A DNA stretch of 64,000 bases from Paratinospora sagittata (Eukaryota; Streptophyta; Magnoliopsida; Ranunculales; Menispermaceae): contig CM069598.1 of the NCBI GenBank assembly GCA_035771175.1, positions 2,471,931-2,535,930 on the forward strand, read 5' to 3'. Below the pieces are notes generated by a model. The model made no database searches and was not told where the DNA came from. It saw nothing but the letters and a program-made list of their open reading frames with translations. The position numbers were made by a program, and so were the translations under genes. This document shows, piece after piece, positions 1 to 13,123 of the stretch; position 1 is the first letter of the stretch; the number at the start of each line of letters is the position of its first letter.

Positions 1-553
1 ACCCTCAATGAGACGCAAGTGGTTACCTTGGGAGTCTTTTTTAATATATAATCACAATCTCCTCAATTTAATGAAGAAGCTTAGCTTGCATTTTTAAGTC
101 TTGTGTGCCTCATACGCCTACATTGCTTGTCTTAGCATGTGAAGGTGATAAATGCTATGAGGCTAAGCATGCTACGCAAGAGCCATATTCTTTTTCACAT
201 TCAAAAACATTAAATGAGGTTGAAAAAATAACTCACAATTTTATTGTAGTTTGAATTATTTATTTCTTGTTTTTTAATGTAAAAAGGAAATTATTATCGA
301 TCTCGTTTGGTTGAACATTTGTAAACTGCTTTTGGGCGATAATCAGTTTGAAGCATTTGAAAACATCTATTTTTGAATTAAACTGTGACAAACATAGATT
401 AGACTAACTTTTTTAAAAGTGTTTTTACTAGAAATATTTCTCAAAAAAACAATAATATGAAAATTATACCAAATGGGGTCATCATGAAAGAAAAACAAAG
501 AATAAAAAGAAGAGAGGTTTGCTTACATTTATTTTCATTAATGCTATATCTAG

Positions 554-2812
554 GAAGCTAATAGGAGCAAGATACTTCAGCAAAGGATACGAAACAGCAG
601 TAGGCTCCCTCAATGCCTCTTTGTCTTCTCGGGACAGTGATGGGCATGGCACCCACACTCTATCGACGGCCGGAGGTAGCTTTGTGGTCGGAGCTAATGT
701 GTTTGGTTTTGGCAACGGAACGGCTAAAGGTGGCTCACCTAAAGCCCGAGTTGCTGCCTACAAAGTATGCTGGCCGCCAGTGGAAGGTGGTGAGTGCTTT
801 GATGCAGATATTATGGCTGGTTTTGATGCTGCCATAAATGATGGAGTTGATGTTATTTCAATGTCACTTGGTGGCGACCCTTCTGATTACTTCAAGGATG
901 GACTTTCCATTGGGGCCTTCCATGCTGTTAAGAAGGGGATAGTAGTAGTTTCCTCTGCCGGCAACTCCGGACCCACTCCCGGCACCGTTTCAAACCTTTC
1001 GCCGTGGATGTTAACGGTTGGTGCAAGCACAATTGATCGCGAATTCGCTACTTATGTCGCATTGGGCAGTAGGATGCACTTGAAGGTTGGTTGGTTAGTT
1101 AGTTATTTCAGTTGGTAGTTATTTCAGTTGATAGTTATTTCAATTGGTAGTTATTCTTGTACTTGCTATTTTGTACCAGGGAGAGAGCCTTTCACCTAGA
1201 GCCCTTCCAGCACAGAAGTTCTATCCACTGGTTAGCGCTGCAGAAGCTAAAGCGGCCAATGCAACAGTTCGTAATGCGTAAGGGCCAAGGATATATAAGC
1301 TGTTCTTGTTCTGATTCTTTACAATTAGTTTAGTATTTGATTTGAAAGTTTTTACTATTGGTTTGTAATTCACTTCAATAAAACTAGGATTTTCGTTGGA
1401 ATTCTTGTAGTCAACTTTGTCAAGCTGGAACACTTGATCCTAAGAAAGTGAAGGGAAAGATTCTGGTTTGTCTTCGAGGAATCAACGCAAGAGTCGATAA
1501 GGGCCAGCAGGCAGCTCAGGCAGGTGCTGTTGGAATGATTTTGGCCAATGACAAGTCCACTGGAAATGAAATTATTGCTGATGCTCATGTCCTTCCCACT
1601 GCTCATATTAGTTATAAAGATGGTGTTTCTGTCTTCTCTTACGTCAATTCTACTAGGTAATTAGCACTTCTTCAAGTGTTCTTTAATTGAACCCTCATTC
1701 AGAACATTTAAACCAATCACGTGTAAAATCGAGTTTTGCAGGTCGCCGATGGCTTATATCACACGAACAAGAATGGAACTGGGAACGAAACCGGCACCGA
1801 TCATGGCTGCTTTCTCATCAAGAGGACCCAATATTCTTACACCAGAGATTCTCAAGGTTTCTCATGCAATCAGATTCTGTCCTGTTTTGAACATTTTTTT
1901 GAAACCTGTACTAAATGTGTTCTATCTTGAATTTGTTCTATTTTGTTTAGCCTGATGTCACAGCACCAGGAGTGAGTATTATTGCCGCATTCACTCGAGC
2001 AGCCGGACCTACAGGTCAGTCTTATGATAAGCGCCGAGTTCTCTTCAACTCAGAATCTGGAACATCCATGTCTTGCCCTCACGTTTCGGGCATTGCCGGC
2101 CTCCTCAAAACTCTCCACCCAGATTGGAGCCCATCCGCCATCAAATCTGCCATCATGACCACTGGTGAAATATCTCTCTACCTATGAACTTCCTATTAAC
2201 TAATAATATGTTGCTAAGTTGGATCAATTTGTGCTGATAGAGTTCTCTTGGTTTTGCTCTTCAGCAAGGACCCAAGATAACAAGAATGAGGCAATGCTGG
2301 ATGCAACATCCAATTCCAAGGCCACACCGTTCAGCTATGGTGCAGGGCATGTGTGGCCAAATCGTGCAATGGATCCGGGACTTGTTTATGACTTAACTAC
2401 AAGAGATTACTTGAACTTCCTCTGTGCAACTGGATACAGTGAAACACAAATTGAGAAGTTCTCAGACAGGCCTTATAAATGTCCCAAGTCATACAATCTA
2501 ATGAACTTCAATTACCCTTCTATTACTGTTCCTGTTCTTAACGGTTCTGTCACCGTGACTCGAAGAGTAAAGAACGTTGGTGGCCCGGGGACTTACCGAG
2601 CAGTGGTGAAGTCGCCGCAAGGAATTTTGGTCAATGTTGAACCAAGCAGATTGGAATTTAAAGAGAAGGGTGAGGAGAAAAAGTATAAGGTGACTCTGAA
2701 GGTAAAGAAAGCTAATAGAGTTGGTGATGACGCTAATTATGCATTTGGGTCCCTTTTATGGACAGATGATAGGCACTATGTTAGGAGTCCTATTGTGGTG
2801 AAGGCAGCTTAA
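554..2812 (+). CDS. Subtilisin-like serine protease (subtilase, SBT/AIR3-like), 5'-partial
   Basis: Secreted plant subtilase (peptidase S8), a family that cleaves proteins in the cell wall. Exons read as 554-1085, 1180-1277, 1411-1656, 1742-1856, 1951-2164 and 2265-2812; every junction is GT-AG and keeps frame, giving about 584 residues to a TAA stop. Visible motifs: RKLIGARYF, the catalytic His block [13 protein letters not shown], the oxyanion Asn in SSAGNSGP, a PA-domain stretch ([20 protein letters not shown]), FSSRGPN, the catalytic Ser block [11 protein letters not shown], and a C-terminal Fn3-like domain ([22 protein letters not shown]). The signal peptide, I9 propeptide and catalytic Asp are missing; family members carry them on earlier exons, and nothing in 1-553 encodes them, so they should lie before the window. 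The acceptor at 551-553 (TAG before G) splits the Arg codon. No frameshift or stop in the exons, so the gene is probably functional. The SBT subgroup is inferred from resemblance only. Confidence 0.9.
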
Positions 2813-3616
2813 ACTTGACTGCTAGGGTTGGGTTGGGTATTGGTTTGGAGCATTTGGATTATTAATTTTTCAAGAAGTTGCTTCTTTTCTTGAAAAAAGA
2901 AAAGAAGAAAAGAAATGGCAAAAGAGAGATGTTGTTTTACATGGGTTCACATTAACAAAGACCTTCAAAGGAGAAAAATAAATTCATACAATTCTGAATT
3001 ACTTGGTTTGCCCATTTGAAAGGGAATTGTTTGGGTAGGTAATGCACCTTTGGTATTATTTGGTTCATGATTAGAGATATAGTTTTCTGTATCTAAAATT
3101 TTAAAAACATTAAAAACAAAATTGATTAGTCATTGAATCAAAAAATAGTTTCTTAGCATTTTACTACATTTTCTCTTTTTGGATTATATCCATTATTTTA
3201 ATTTACAAAATAGACACAGCCTAAGTTCGTAACTTACAAGTAAAATCTAACAGTGTCTCTTGCTGTTTGAAGTTTCTATGCCATGAACTCTTATGGTTGT
3301 AGTACTTTAAATAAGAAATGCAAATGTTACCAAGAAATAGCAATAAGACATTGCTGAGCTTGACTACTATGGAACTCATACCACATTGGATGGACTGCAA
3401 TCTTTGACATTCGTTGGTATCTAATTTCATTAGACAGTTACTAACAATTCACCCACTCACACCATTCAAAGAGTGTTTTTACTGCTAAAAACTCATTTCT
3501 AGACTTAAGGTTCTTTGAAGAGAAATGTAGCTAAAAAAAAAATGCATTTAAATTTACTAAAACCAATGTTATTGCACAATGTTGCAGTAAAAAATTAAGT
3601 ATACAAGAAATAATCT
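2813..3616. other. Convergent spacer between subtilase and DDI1
   Basis: About 800 bases between two stop codons facing each other, which must hold both 3' UTRs. I see a purine-rich AAGAAAAG stretch near 2895-2920 and AT-rich sequence. Around 3045-3215 there is sequence resembling the TTTGGTT-type MITEs found elsewhere in the window, without clear ends. No coding potential is supported. Confidence 0.5.
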
Positions 3617-6600
3617 TTAACCCCCAAAGAGATACCCAGCAGCCTGCTCCTCATTGCCATTGAAAAGCTTAAGCGCTTGCATCGCTGCTTCTCTCCCAAA
3701 CCCAAGCTCAACGAGCTTTGCAACTTTGGCTTCAAAATCGGGTGCCTGCGGCCATATAAATTAACTTAAAAGCTAACCCGAGTAGAGTATATTCTTGTCT
3801 GAATGATCAAGCTGAAAGAAAAATCTATCCTCACCATTTGGCATCAATGATGTGAACTAAAAATATTCCCTTTGTTTTAAAAAGAAAGAGTAGTTCAATT
3901 ATATATTTGATCTAAATAAAGAATAAGCTAAAAGATTCTACTTTTTATCAATTAAAACAATTTTGGCGTCAGCTTAGCATTTGACAATTAGCTGTAGATA
4001 AATAGAAAAAACAATTTTACCTGTGTTGAGTTGCCACGAGCAGTTCCTGCCAAAAAGAAAGCATGCTTTCAGTAAACATTAGTTGGAGAGGGAAGATTGA
4101 ATTTCTTTTTAAAAATGAGCATTAAGAGTCGACCATTCTTCAGCTTTTCTAATCTAACATAGAAAAGTACCCCGTTGCTCTTACCAACAAGATAAGCTGG
4201 CCTTCAGAGGATACAAGGACAACAATATTTTACTTAGAAAAAAAAAAATCATAGTCAAAAGCACGAGGATATGAGCAAATATCTGAAACCTACCAGAAGT
4301 CTGGCCTCCGATATGCACACTAGCGTCCTTCTCTTTTGATCTTGAAGTCTCCTGAGTGATTACATGGGATCATCCAAAATTATAAAAATATAAAGATGGA
4401 AATTATCGCATATAACATTTTAAAAAATATACTAGCAGAAGAAGTCTAAAAAGATCAGGATTCTTAGCATGCCTTAGAGCAAAAATGCATAGAACAGTAT
4501 CACCATAACAAACTAAACATTACACATGCTCAGGGAAAACACATAGTTCAGAGGTCACTTACAGCAGCTGACCCTGGATCTTTCTTTAAGTACCGTTCTT
4601 CATCAAGAAAATGTGATGGAATGTCCTTTTCTGTAAATTTATGCAGAATATCAATATATATTTCACACAAAAACTAAAACTGAAAGTATACTACACATGG
4701 AACATCAAATATTTTATTATTTTGTTTTTCCACCAATGGGGAGACCTCCCTAATTAGTGAATAACTTTGAAAATTAAGGGAGATATGTGAAAGGATAAAG
4801 AATTCACCTTGTAAAAATGGTACTGAAACCTCTCCCCCACCAACTCTCAGGACATTCTCCTTTAGATCTATTATACACTGAAACCAATTTCTAAGTTAGG
4901 ACTCACCTACCAAATTGGACAAGTAGACATTGGAAAGGCCAAGCATATCACCTGATGCTTACGAAGCATATCAAGACCAAAAAGAAATTCCATATTAGGC
5001 GCATCCAAAACCATGAAGGAGCAATGGTAAAATGTATTCCCAATCTGACAAAAGAAGAGGCGATAGCAGAAGAGAGAAAGTGAGATAAGCATATCGTGTG
5101 CAGACAAAAATGCTTAATTATGGACATAAAAGTTAAAAAATGGTGCAAATACAACTATTTGAAGGACATGGGCAAGACATATAGTGTGAAATGCACAAGG
5201 GATGCCTTGCAAGCGAAGGTGGTGCCAGCAATAATTCAGAGCATGGCTCCTCGTGATTTGGCACTCCCAATGCTTTTTGTGAAGCCAATTCAGCCTGCAT
5301 GATACCATTCAAAAAGTTCGACCCACGTAACAGACAAACCAAATCCATGCCATAAGGACACAATCAGAACATTTTTATAACACATGCAGCGGTGAGCAGG
5401 TTGAGTGTGCAAATGTCAAATAATGTGAAAATATCCAAACTTAAGTTAACAAGCTTCAAATGTATGACGGATGATAAGAAAGAAAGTTCTCATAAAGTAC
5501 AATGAAAAGAAATATGAAGCTTTCACTAAATGGCCCTAATAGCTTACTTTTATTGGTGCAACATGTATTCGGCCAAGTATTTCTGATTGACCAACTCCAT
5601 GAGCAATGCCCTTATATCGTTCATCCAAGAGTCTCAACAATCTGTGATGAAAACCAAATTTGAAAGAAAATATTGACGAGTGAATCCCCATCTTCATGTA
5701 CTTGAAAATACTTACTAATGTCAATGTACAGAACAATAAATAAACCAAACAAAGAAAATGAAGAAAAAAAAAAGCAGCAATCTCTTTTCCATATGCACTC
5801 CTTTGGAACTTTTCAATTATGTCTCTCTACAAATACTTTGACATCATTGGTTTTATTTTATTGAAAGACAAAATAGAGAGTAATTCAAGTCCGGAGGCTT
5901 CAAATCAGTGTTGGGCACAAGAAGAAATGCAAATGTCCTTTAATAGTAGTAAAATCTCAAATAGAAAAGCAGCCCCTTATATTGATGGTATGCAAGTACA
6001 AAACAATTGGCATCATAATAACAAAAGGAAGGGCAATTAAGTGCAGATAATGATGACAACAATTCCTACTAGTTACAACAATCATCTATTTCAGCTAATA
6101 CAATACTTGACTCTGAAATATTATTAAAATATTTATTCCTGATTACAGGTTATATAATGCCATAAACATTGAGCAAAGACCTACCCACAACGCTCAGCAC
6201 AACTTTTAGATATTATAGTTGATTGTGCTCCACTATCAACAAATGCCTGTAAGGAAGGAAAATGCCATCTGCTTATCCCAAAGAAGAAGCAAAAGATAGA
6301 AAGGGGGAAAAAGAATAAGGAAAAAAAATTCAATCCATGTATTTCCTAATGAATCAACAGCAAATGCCATGAAGAAAGAAACAAGGCACAAAACCACACA
6401 GACATATGTACATGTATGTATGCATGTACGTATCAAATAATATCATGATTTCTTAATTTATGCATAATTTAATAAATTTACGAATTTATGCAAATCCATG
6501 AAATCTAAGGCCTTGTTTGGTTTGTGAGTTGGATACAGTTTTTTTGTATCCAAAAAACAACAAAAAAAAATTAAAAAGAAGAAATAAGTGTTTGGATCAT

Positions 6601-9600
6601 TAAAGTTAAAAACAGTTTTTCTACACCAAAAAAAAAAAAGTACTGATGAAGAGTTATTCTTAAAATTAGACTATTTGCGTTGTATCCCAAATTTTGAATT
6701 GAGAACCAAGGACAAGAATTGCAGTAGTCTTGTCATGTAAAGAATGAAACATGATGGAGGAGTGAGCATATCAAAGATGCTAACAAGTAAAATCTTCTTA
6801 TCAATACCTTTAGAGGTACTCCATTGACTTCCATGTCTACATATAGCATAACCTGAAGAATCAAAGACAAAATATTATTAGAATAAATACTATTATATAG
6901 ATAATGGAACTGTACAAAAAGGAAAGGAGATAGCACATACCACCCTTGCAAATGCTTCGGGATTGTACTCTAATGCAGCTGCCCAGTTCTCATCAATTCC
7001 TTTCTGCACTTTATAAGTTTAAGGTCAGAAATAATCAAAGGCAAAACTAACACAGTCAATATGATTCACAAATATGTGAAGTTGCAAGAATATATAAGAT
7101 CACAACAAAGGTAACAAATGACCTATCATGGCGAAAGATTTTCTACGAGTAGAAATATCATATATGCTAAACTGTTTAATCTGTCATGATTTGCACAGAT
7201 TTTAGACGATGGCCAAGTAACAAGCTAGTTACCAAAATCATAGGGGTGTTTGTGGAATGATAGGGTAAAGAAAGTTGTTTGCTGGATCTCTCTATGCTTA
7301 GCAGTTAGCCCTTAGTAATCATCTTTGGAGAAAATGGGAGGAGATAGGGAGGAGGGGGGATGAAAGATGATGATGATGATGGTGCATCTTTTTGCTGTTT
7401 CTTGCTTTCGGGCCTTCGGCAGCTTCTTTCAATTCACATTGAATAAATCTAAGATCATACTTCACATAGGATGGCGTTGAGGTTGTCATGCCCACCCAGC
7501 AGCATGCAATGTCCTCTCTCTTCTGAGAAGTCATTAGATCCTTTCAGCTATTTCTCATTTTGCCGTATCACTTTTTCCGCTTAATGTATATGACGGTGTG
7601 TGACAATCACTTTCATCTCTCACCTCCCTAAAGCAATTCTTGGTGCTAGGGGTCTGAATGGATCAGGTCGGGTCAATTTTGACCATTAAATCAGAATGAC
7701 TTGACCTCATCGAGTGAGATTATATTACTCAAATCCGAGCCAAAAAAAAAAAATAATAAACACACACGCACACATATATGTATATATATATATATATATT
7801 AACAACCAACCAACTTGGCTCTGAATTGGGCCAATCAGGTTGTCAAGTTTGTCCATTTACCAACAACCCAACCAAGAAAAAATATATTCTTTAACTTTCT
7901 TCAATACAGAGTTAAGAGAGGAGGTCTAAAGCGTGGGTTGATGAGAGGAGAAACGAGACGAGGCTTTTTATAGAGGGGGCGAGCTTCCCCTTCCCGCATC
8001 CCCAATGTTGGTCTAAAGTGGGCAGGCTAAAGTACTATGTTGGGGATTTAGGTGGGAAGGGGGGAGCATTGGAAGTGAATCGTTTTGAGGCTTGATGAAT
8101 CGAATTGGGATTTGGATCGATGAATTGTAAGATTCACGACTCATATGTGCATGGTTCAAAAATTCTCCGAAATTCAGCGAAATTCCACGAATTTTTTCCT
8201 TTTTTTAACCACCAAAGTGCGAAGTCAATGTAAAATAAAAAATGGAAAAATTCGCCGAAATAATTTGATAAGATTTTTATTTTTCTATTCAAAAAAGTAA
8301 AAACACAATAAAATTCAATAAAATTTGATGAAATTTGACAGAGAAGTAAAAAAAAGTTATTTCATCAATAGAAAACAAAAAAATACCAATAATTATGTAT
8401 TATTTTCAACTTCATCAACCAACATAGCAATATAAATTTTAAAAAATAATTTAATAAGCTAACAAATTATGTAGTCTATGGGAAATGTTTTACCAAAAAG
8501 AGAAGAAAATAAGCAAAATAAATAAATAAAGTTGAAATAAGATAAAAACTTAAAAATAAATTAAAAGAGTTCTCAAAGTCATCTTCTTTTAGTTAACTCT
8601 CATATAACAAGATTAAAAAATAATACATTTAAATAATAAACTAATAAATTAAGTATGGTGGAATTTAAACTAGCAAAGTATATGGTCGAGAAGCAAGCCA
8701 CCACAAAATTAAATATCAAAAAAAAAAAAGGAATTAAGACCAAAAACCACCATTTCAAATTCATCAACCCACTTAACAAGATTGATTTTGTTAAATCACT
8801 TATTGGTATTTTTATATATTAAAAGTGTACTTATATTAATTTTTAGCTTATACTACAACCAATCTAGATATTTAAGCATACATGCAAAAATTATCTAAAC
8901 TTCTCTAATTTAGCGATTTTTTACAAAAATTTTCCATGTTAAATTAAACTTCTCCGAATTAATTTCAATTTTCAAGTGACCAAAGTCAAGTCGAAATCGA
9001 GTTTTCAATCCTTGCATATGTGAATCGTATATTTGTATATATGAAGTTTATATATGGTTATAAAAACATTAGTGTTTTTTAGCTAACTCACAATTCAAAT
9101 CAATTCACTACAATTCAACTAGCGATTCACTTCCGATTTGGACCAATTCACTTACGATTCACAGGTATAGCGATTCATGAATCTAATTTGGGGGAGGATC
9201 TCCCGATCTATAAAAGGGCTTCTCAACTTCCCTTTTTTCATAATCAAATAGAGGTTTCCATTCAGAGCCCCCCAAAGAACATTTGTTAACTTTTTTATTC
9301 TCTTTATATAGCACAACGTCACAATGTTTTTTTGAACATGATTAGGTGGGATAGGTATTGGTTGGATTATGTTCTTGTAGCCCAATATTTAACCTGGCTT
9401 TGCAGGTTTCCAACTAGTAGATCGATTGACCCCCAACATCATTTAAAACCTAATCATTTTGAAAAATAACCCAACCTGTGATTTTTTTTGGTTGGACCAG
9501 TTGGGTTTGGCAAGTCGTCATGTTTCATGCACACCCCTACTTAATGCACTTACTCTCTTTCCACTCTACTTCATTTTCTTTAACTATTTCTTCCTCATGC

Positions 9601-12600
9601 CCACTCTTCTCCTCATATTCTCTAATCACGGTATGGTCTAAATTTCAAAATAAATTTGTTAAGAATTTCACAAAGATCTTCAAAACTATCTTTGTTTCAA
9701 TATTTCACTCTAATAATAACTTCCCACGCGTTACAATGGGTTCTCAACAAATGAGAAATGACCTACATTATCATGGACATCCATGAAGCAAGTGTGAGGA
9801 AGATGAAGAACCATGTCTATTACCCTTCTCTCTCCTCCCTCTTCCATTTTAAACAACATTCTCTTCTAAATTTATTGAAGGAACCCAAACGAAAACAAAA
9901 AACAGGAAGGAGTAAGAATGAAGGAACTGACCTGGCGGATGGCAGCTTCAATTTTCTTCTGTGCTTCCACATCGAAAGGATCTGCATACATCAAGGCCTA
10001 GGATCACAATAACAAGAAGTTTTGGGCTAAGAAATTGGGCATAACATACATATTCAGTTTAGAAAAATAATTATAAAATTATTGCCAAATGACCGAAGAA
10101 AATATGTGCCATGAGAAGATTTGGTCATGGTTGTGAAGAATAATGTTTCAGCAAAACTAAAAAGAAGAAGGCCATTACAAGCTACTCATCTTGTCCACAT
10201 CACAAAAATAATGAAAATCACTGAACAATAGAACAATCAACAAAATGGAATTCAAGAATAAAATTTCAGTGTCTAAAAGCAGAGGACAATAAAATAAGGT
10301 CATTACAAGCTCTTCATCTTGTTTGCGTCGCATTTCAGATTTCTGCTGATGACGCTCTCGCAAGACACTTTGTAGTCTATTAAGATCATTTCCAAGAATA
10401 GCTTGTGCTAGTTCAGGATCATTCTGTAAACAAATAAACATCAATGACAATGTAAGAACTCAAGCATGAAGGAAAGGAATATGAATATCATTAAATATCT
10501 AGGAAAAATAGAAACACACCCAAGACTCTATGGAGAAGGATATTAATAAGACCCCTGTCATATCCAGTTCAACAATGAAAGCCAGAAAAGATGAATATGG
10601 AATGGCAGGCAATGAAATTGCAGGTATCATGTTGGATATAAGTAAAAAAGACAACTATCACTTCTAGAAAAAAAAGGTTTGTTCCAATGTTTTTCTTTTA
10701 GTCAATAATTCTACATTTTTTATTAATGGGTGTACATATAGGGAGCATGTACTTGGAAAAATACATGGTAGAGATACTATCAATGTAGTTACATACATCA
10801 AACATATGGATGACAATCTATTAAGGCAGTATTCCTTTTTTTCTCATCTTTTCCCCGAGACAACTTGAGATTTGCGGGATTCCTACATTAAAATACTTAC
10901 TAATGTACTCACAAATATACGCATCTCATACTAATATGAGCCTTACTTGTAATATCACATAGAAATTGCAGAAGAAGCATAAATAAAGATTTAATTTTTC
11001 AGTAACGATGAAATGATTTTTTTTTTTTTTTTTTTTTTTGAGATCATGGGTATCGGGGACCCCACTCCTCACTAATCCCATGGGGTCGGACACAAATCAA
11101 TAGTGGGAGACATAGACTAGAACCTAAGACCTCTCCCTGAATTGGATTTTAGGTGCTTTGCACCTAACCACTCTCCAACCCTTTGTTGGTTAACAATGAA
11201 ATGAAAATATGACTTCTGGTCAATCATTGATAATATATTTGTACAAAATGCACAATAGGTCATTTTGGATGCTAGTACGATTTGATTAAGATTTTAACAA
11301 GACAACCAACTTTTATTAGAAAAATAAAACTAAGGCTCCAAGAAGCATACAATTTCTAACATTCAATTTGAAGAGCGCTGACTCAATTCACTTCTATTCT
11401 TGGATATCTTTCAAAGAACGCACATACAAAGCACATTAAGAGTACACTTTATCCAGCAGGTAAGGCTAGAAAGCACAGTTAACTCAACCACCTGAAGCAA
11501 TTGAGCCATCAGATTAGAATCACGCCGAACATGCTGTTGGAAAGCTCCAGGGTTCAAAGCTGAACCATCTGAGTTGAATTTCAGATCATCGGTAGATGCA
11601 CTGAAACAATTTGGTTTAGATTGATTCAATAGCAGGAAGAGATAACAAAGAAGAAGGCAAAGGAAAAAGCAATTAAAATACATAAATAGGAATATATATA
11701 TATAAAGGAACAAAGGCACGAGGATTCATGCAATAATAGGCAGAAAAAATGACTGATAGGTGAAGCTTTCAGAACAAACAAGACAATATAATGCGACAGA
11801 GCAATAATTAGGCAACCATCTTAGTCAGAATTGCCCATCATCTTGCCTAATGACAAAAAACTTCCACTATAATGGGAAGCATGCATTAAAAAGTAACTCA
11901 AATTATGAATTTTAAACAACCTAAACTATAAAACCCAATACAAAGAAAACTCAACTCAATAAAACTTTTTATCAAACTACATAGGGTCAACTACGCAAAC
12001 CAACTTCCTAAAATACAAATATTGTACCCTTATCCATATGCCCTGACAATGCACAGGCTGATGAAAGCTTTTGAACAAAATACACCTCAGCACATAGAAA
12101 GAGCCTGACTGCACATGCTCCGCTCTAAAAGAAGTGACTCAATTAGTATGCATTTAACCCTTGTATGAGAGTTGAATGCCACAATAGCATTCGTATAATT
12201 GAATCCCCGAAAAATGTATGAGTAAAGCGGTCATGATTTCCCACAAGGCTTATATGAAATATTTCTTGCACTTTTCGTGTGCATTTCCATTCATAGTTTG
12301 AATTCAGCTCAAGCAATGAAAACTACCACCAAGAGCAGTATTAAATATTGCTGTTTCATGTGTCCCTAGCCCCCTTCTAGAAGCAACTTAAGGATGACTA
12401 ACAGTGGAAAACAAAGGAGTAAGTAACCATAATCATAGGCAAAAACTAGCGAATGCTGACGATATCATCATAAGAAAGAGTGAAAAGTCTTCCATTGCAA
12501 CTACATTATCAAAAGAATTAATTGAATCCAACTCACATCAAAATTTTCAATTTAGAAATCAAATTATGCCATCATGAACCAAAACAAGGTCATATAAATA

Positions 12601-13123
12601 AAGCAAAAGCAATCCAATAATTTTCATCATAAAAAATAAAAAATAAAAAAATCATAATCTTGCAAGCGTTACCTAGAGGTATTCGAGACCATAATTACTA
12701 AATCTCCATCTTTAATTCCAAGGCCACTTAGTCGATTCGCATTATTTATCTCATTACCATTGAAAAGCAACTGCTGCTGTTGAAGCGGGACTCGTGTCTA
12801 CACAACAGATCAAAATCATACACTCATGAACCTCAAAAATTGAAATAACATTTAAACAAACAAACAAAAAAAATTAAAACGTAAAATCAAAATTCTGGAT
12901 CATCTTTACCTCTACTTCCAGCAGCGCTTTCACGTTTTCGACCTGTCACAGAAAATCCACCACAATATAAGTAGATACGATAGATTTCAGAAACCACAGC
13001 TGAATCAGAATCCAAAACGTGAAGAATTAGGGTTTGGGATAAGGAAAAGAAGATTACAGGCTCATCTGGATCGACGTCTAGCGAGATGAACTGTTCATCT
13101 GTAGTCATTACAGTGATCTTCAT
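3617..13123 (-). CDS. DDI1: DDI1: ubiquitin-like / retroviral-type aspartyl protease / UBA protein
   Basis: Ubiquitin receptor and aspartyl protease that brings ubiquitinated proteins to the proteasome; cytosolic and nuclear. Sixteen exons in coding order: 13123-13058, 12942-12910, 12797-12673, 11600-11492, 10423-10307, 9997-9932, 7003-6941, 6852-6808, 6246-6185, 5641-5548, 5044-4952, 4877-4808, 4630-4563, 4351-4294, 4046-4021 and 3745-3617. All are GT-AG and sum to 407 residues, close to the plant family length. The N-terminal UBL (MKITVMTTDEQF, residues 1 to about 75) is followed by a linker (NDPELAQAILGND), the retropepsin-like domain with FVDSGAQST (catalytic Asp about 212) and FLFGLDMLRKHQ, and a C-terminal UBA (KVAKLVELGFGREAA to GYLFGG). 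The start is the first Met of the UBL; an in-frame upstream Met at 13234 precedes unrelated residues and is likely 5' UTR. Intron 6 (7004-9931) is enlarged by inserted repeats and intron 4 carries a SINE. No defects seen. Confidence 0.95.
6509..6712. repeat. Candidate hAT-like MITE in a DDI1 intron
   Basis: Starts with GGCCTTGTTTGGTTTGTGAG, a terminus typical of plant TTTGGTTTGTGA MITEs, and ends near TTGAGAACCAAGGA, an imperfect inverse of the start. The interior is A/T rich with no coding capacity. It lies in the intron between the two exons encoding the protease core. Target duplication not resolved. Confidence 0.35.
7647..9539. mobile_element. Candidate TIR element, probably nested, in DDI1 intron 6
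   Basis: The left edge TAGGGGTCTGAATGG (7647-7661) is an imperfect inverse of the right edge at 9525-9539, which reads TAGGGGTGTGCATGA on the minus strand. The subterminal GGTCGGGTCAA / CCAACCCAAC sequences are also inversely related. Inside, 8068 to about 9190 is a second unit bounded by AGTGAATCG / CGATTCACTT-type inverted ends. No transposase is visible, so this is a non-autonomous or decayed DNA element. No clean target duplication was found, so the boundaries are approximate. Confidence 0.4.
11003..11204 (-). mobile_element. tRNA-derived SINE with target-site duplication (DDI1 intron 4)
   Basis: Read on the minus strand, the element (11190-11017) starts with GGTTGGAGAGTGGTTAGGTG, contains a pol III A-box-like GTGGTTAGGTGC and a B-box-like AGGTTCTAGTC about 40 bases later, and ends in a poly(A) tail seen as the T-run after 11016. 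Flanks are TAACGATGAAATGA (11003-11016) and TAACAATGAAATGA (11191-11204), 13 of 14 identical, as expected for L1-type target-primed insertion. It lies in DDI1 intron 4, antisense relative to the + strand and therefore in the same sense as DDI1. Confidence 0.8.

Noticed and set aside
4150..4215. Extra small DDI1 exon between 4294 and 4046
   Set aside because: The two flanking exons already join in phase (TSG|TARGNSTQ), and no acceptor/donor pair here keeps frame with family-like residues.
9478..9786. Hydrophobic 102-residue frame
   Set aside because: It spans the edge of a repeat element and intron sequence of DDI1; AT-rich shadow.
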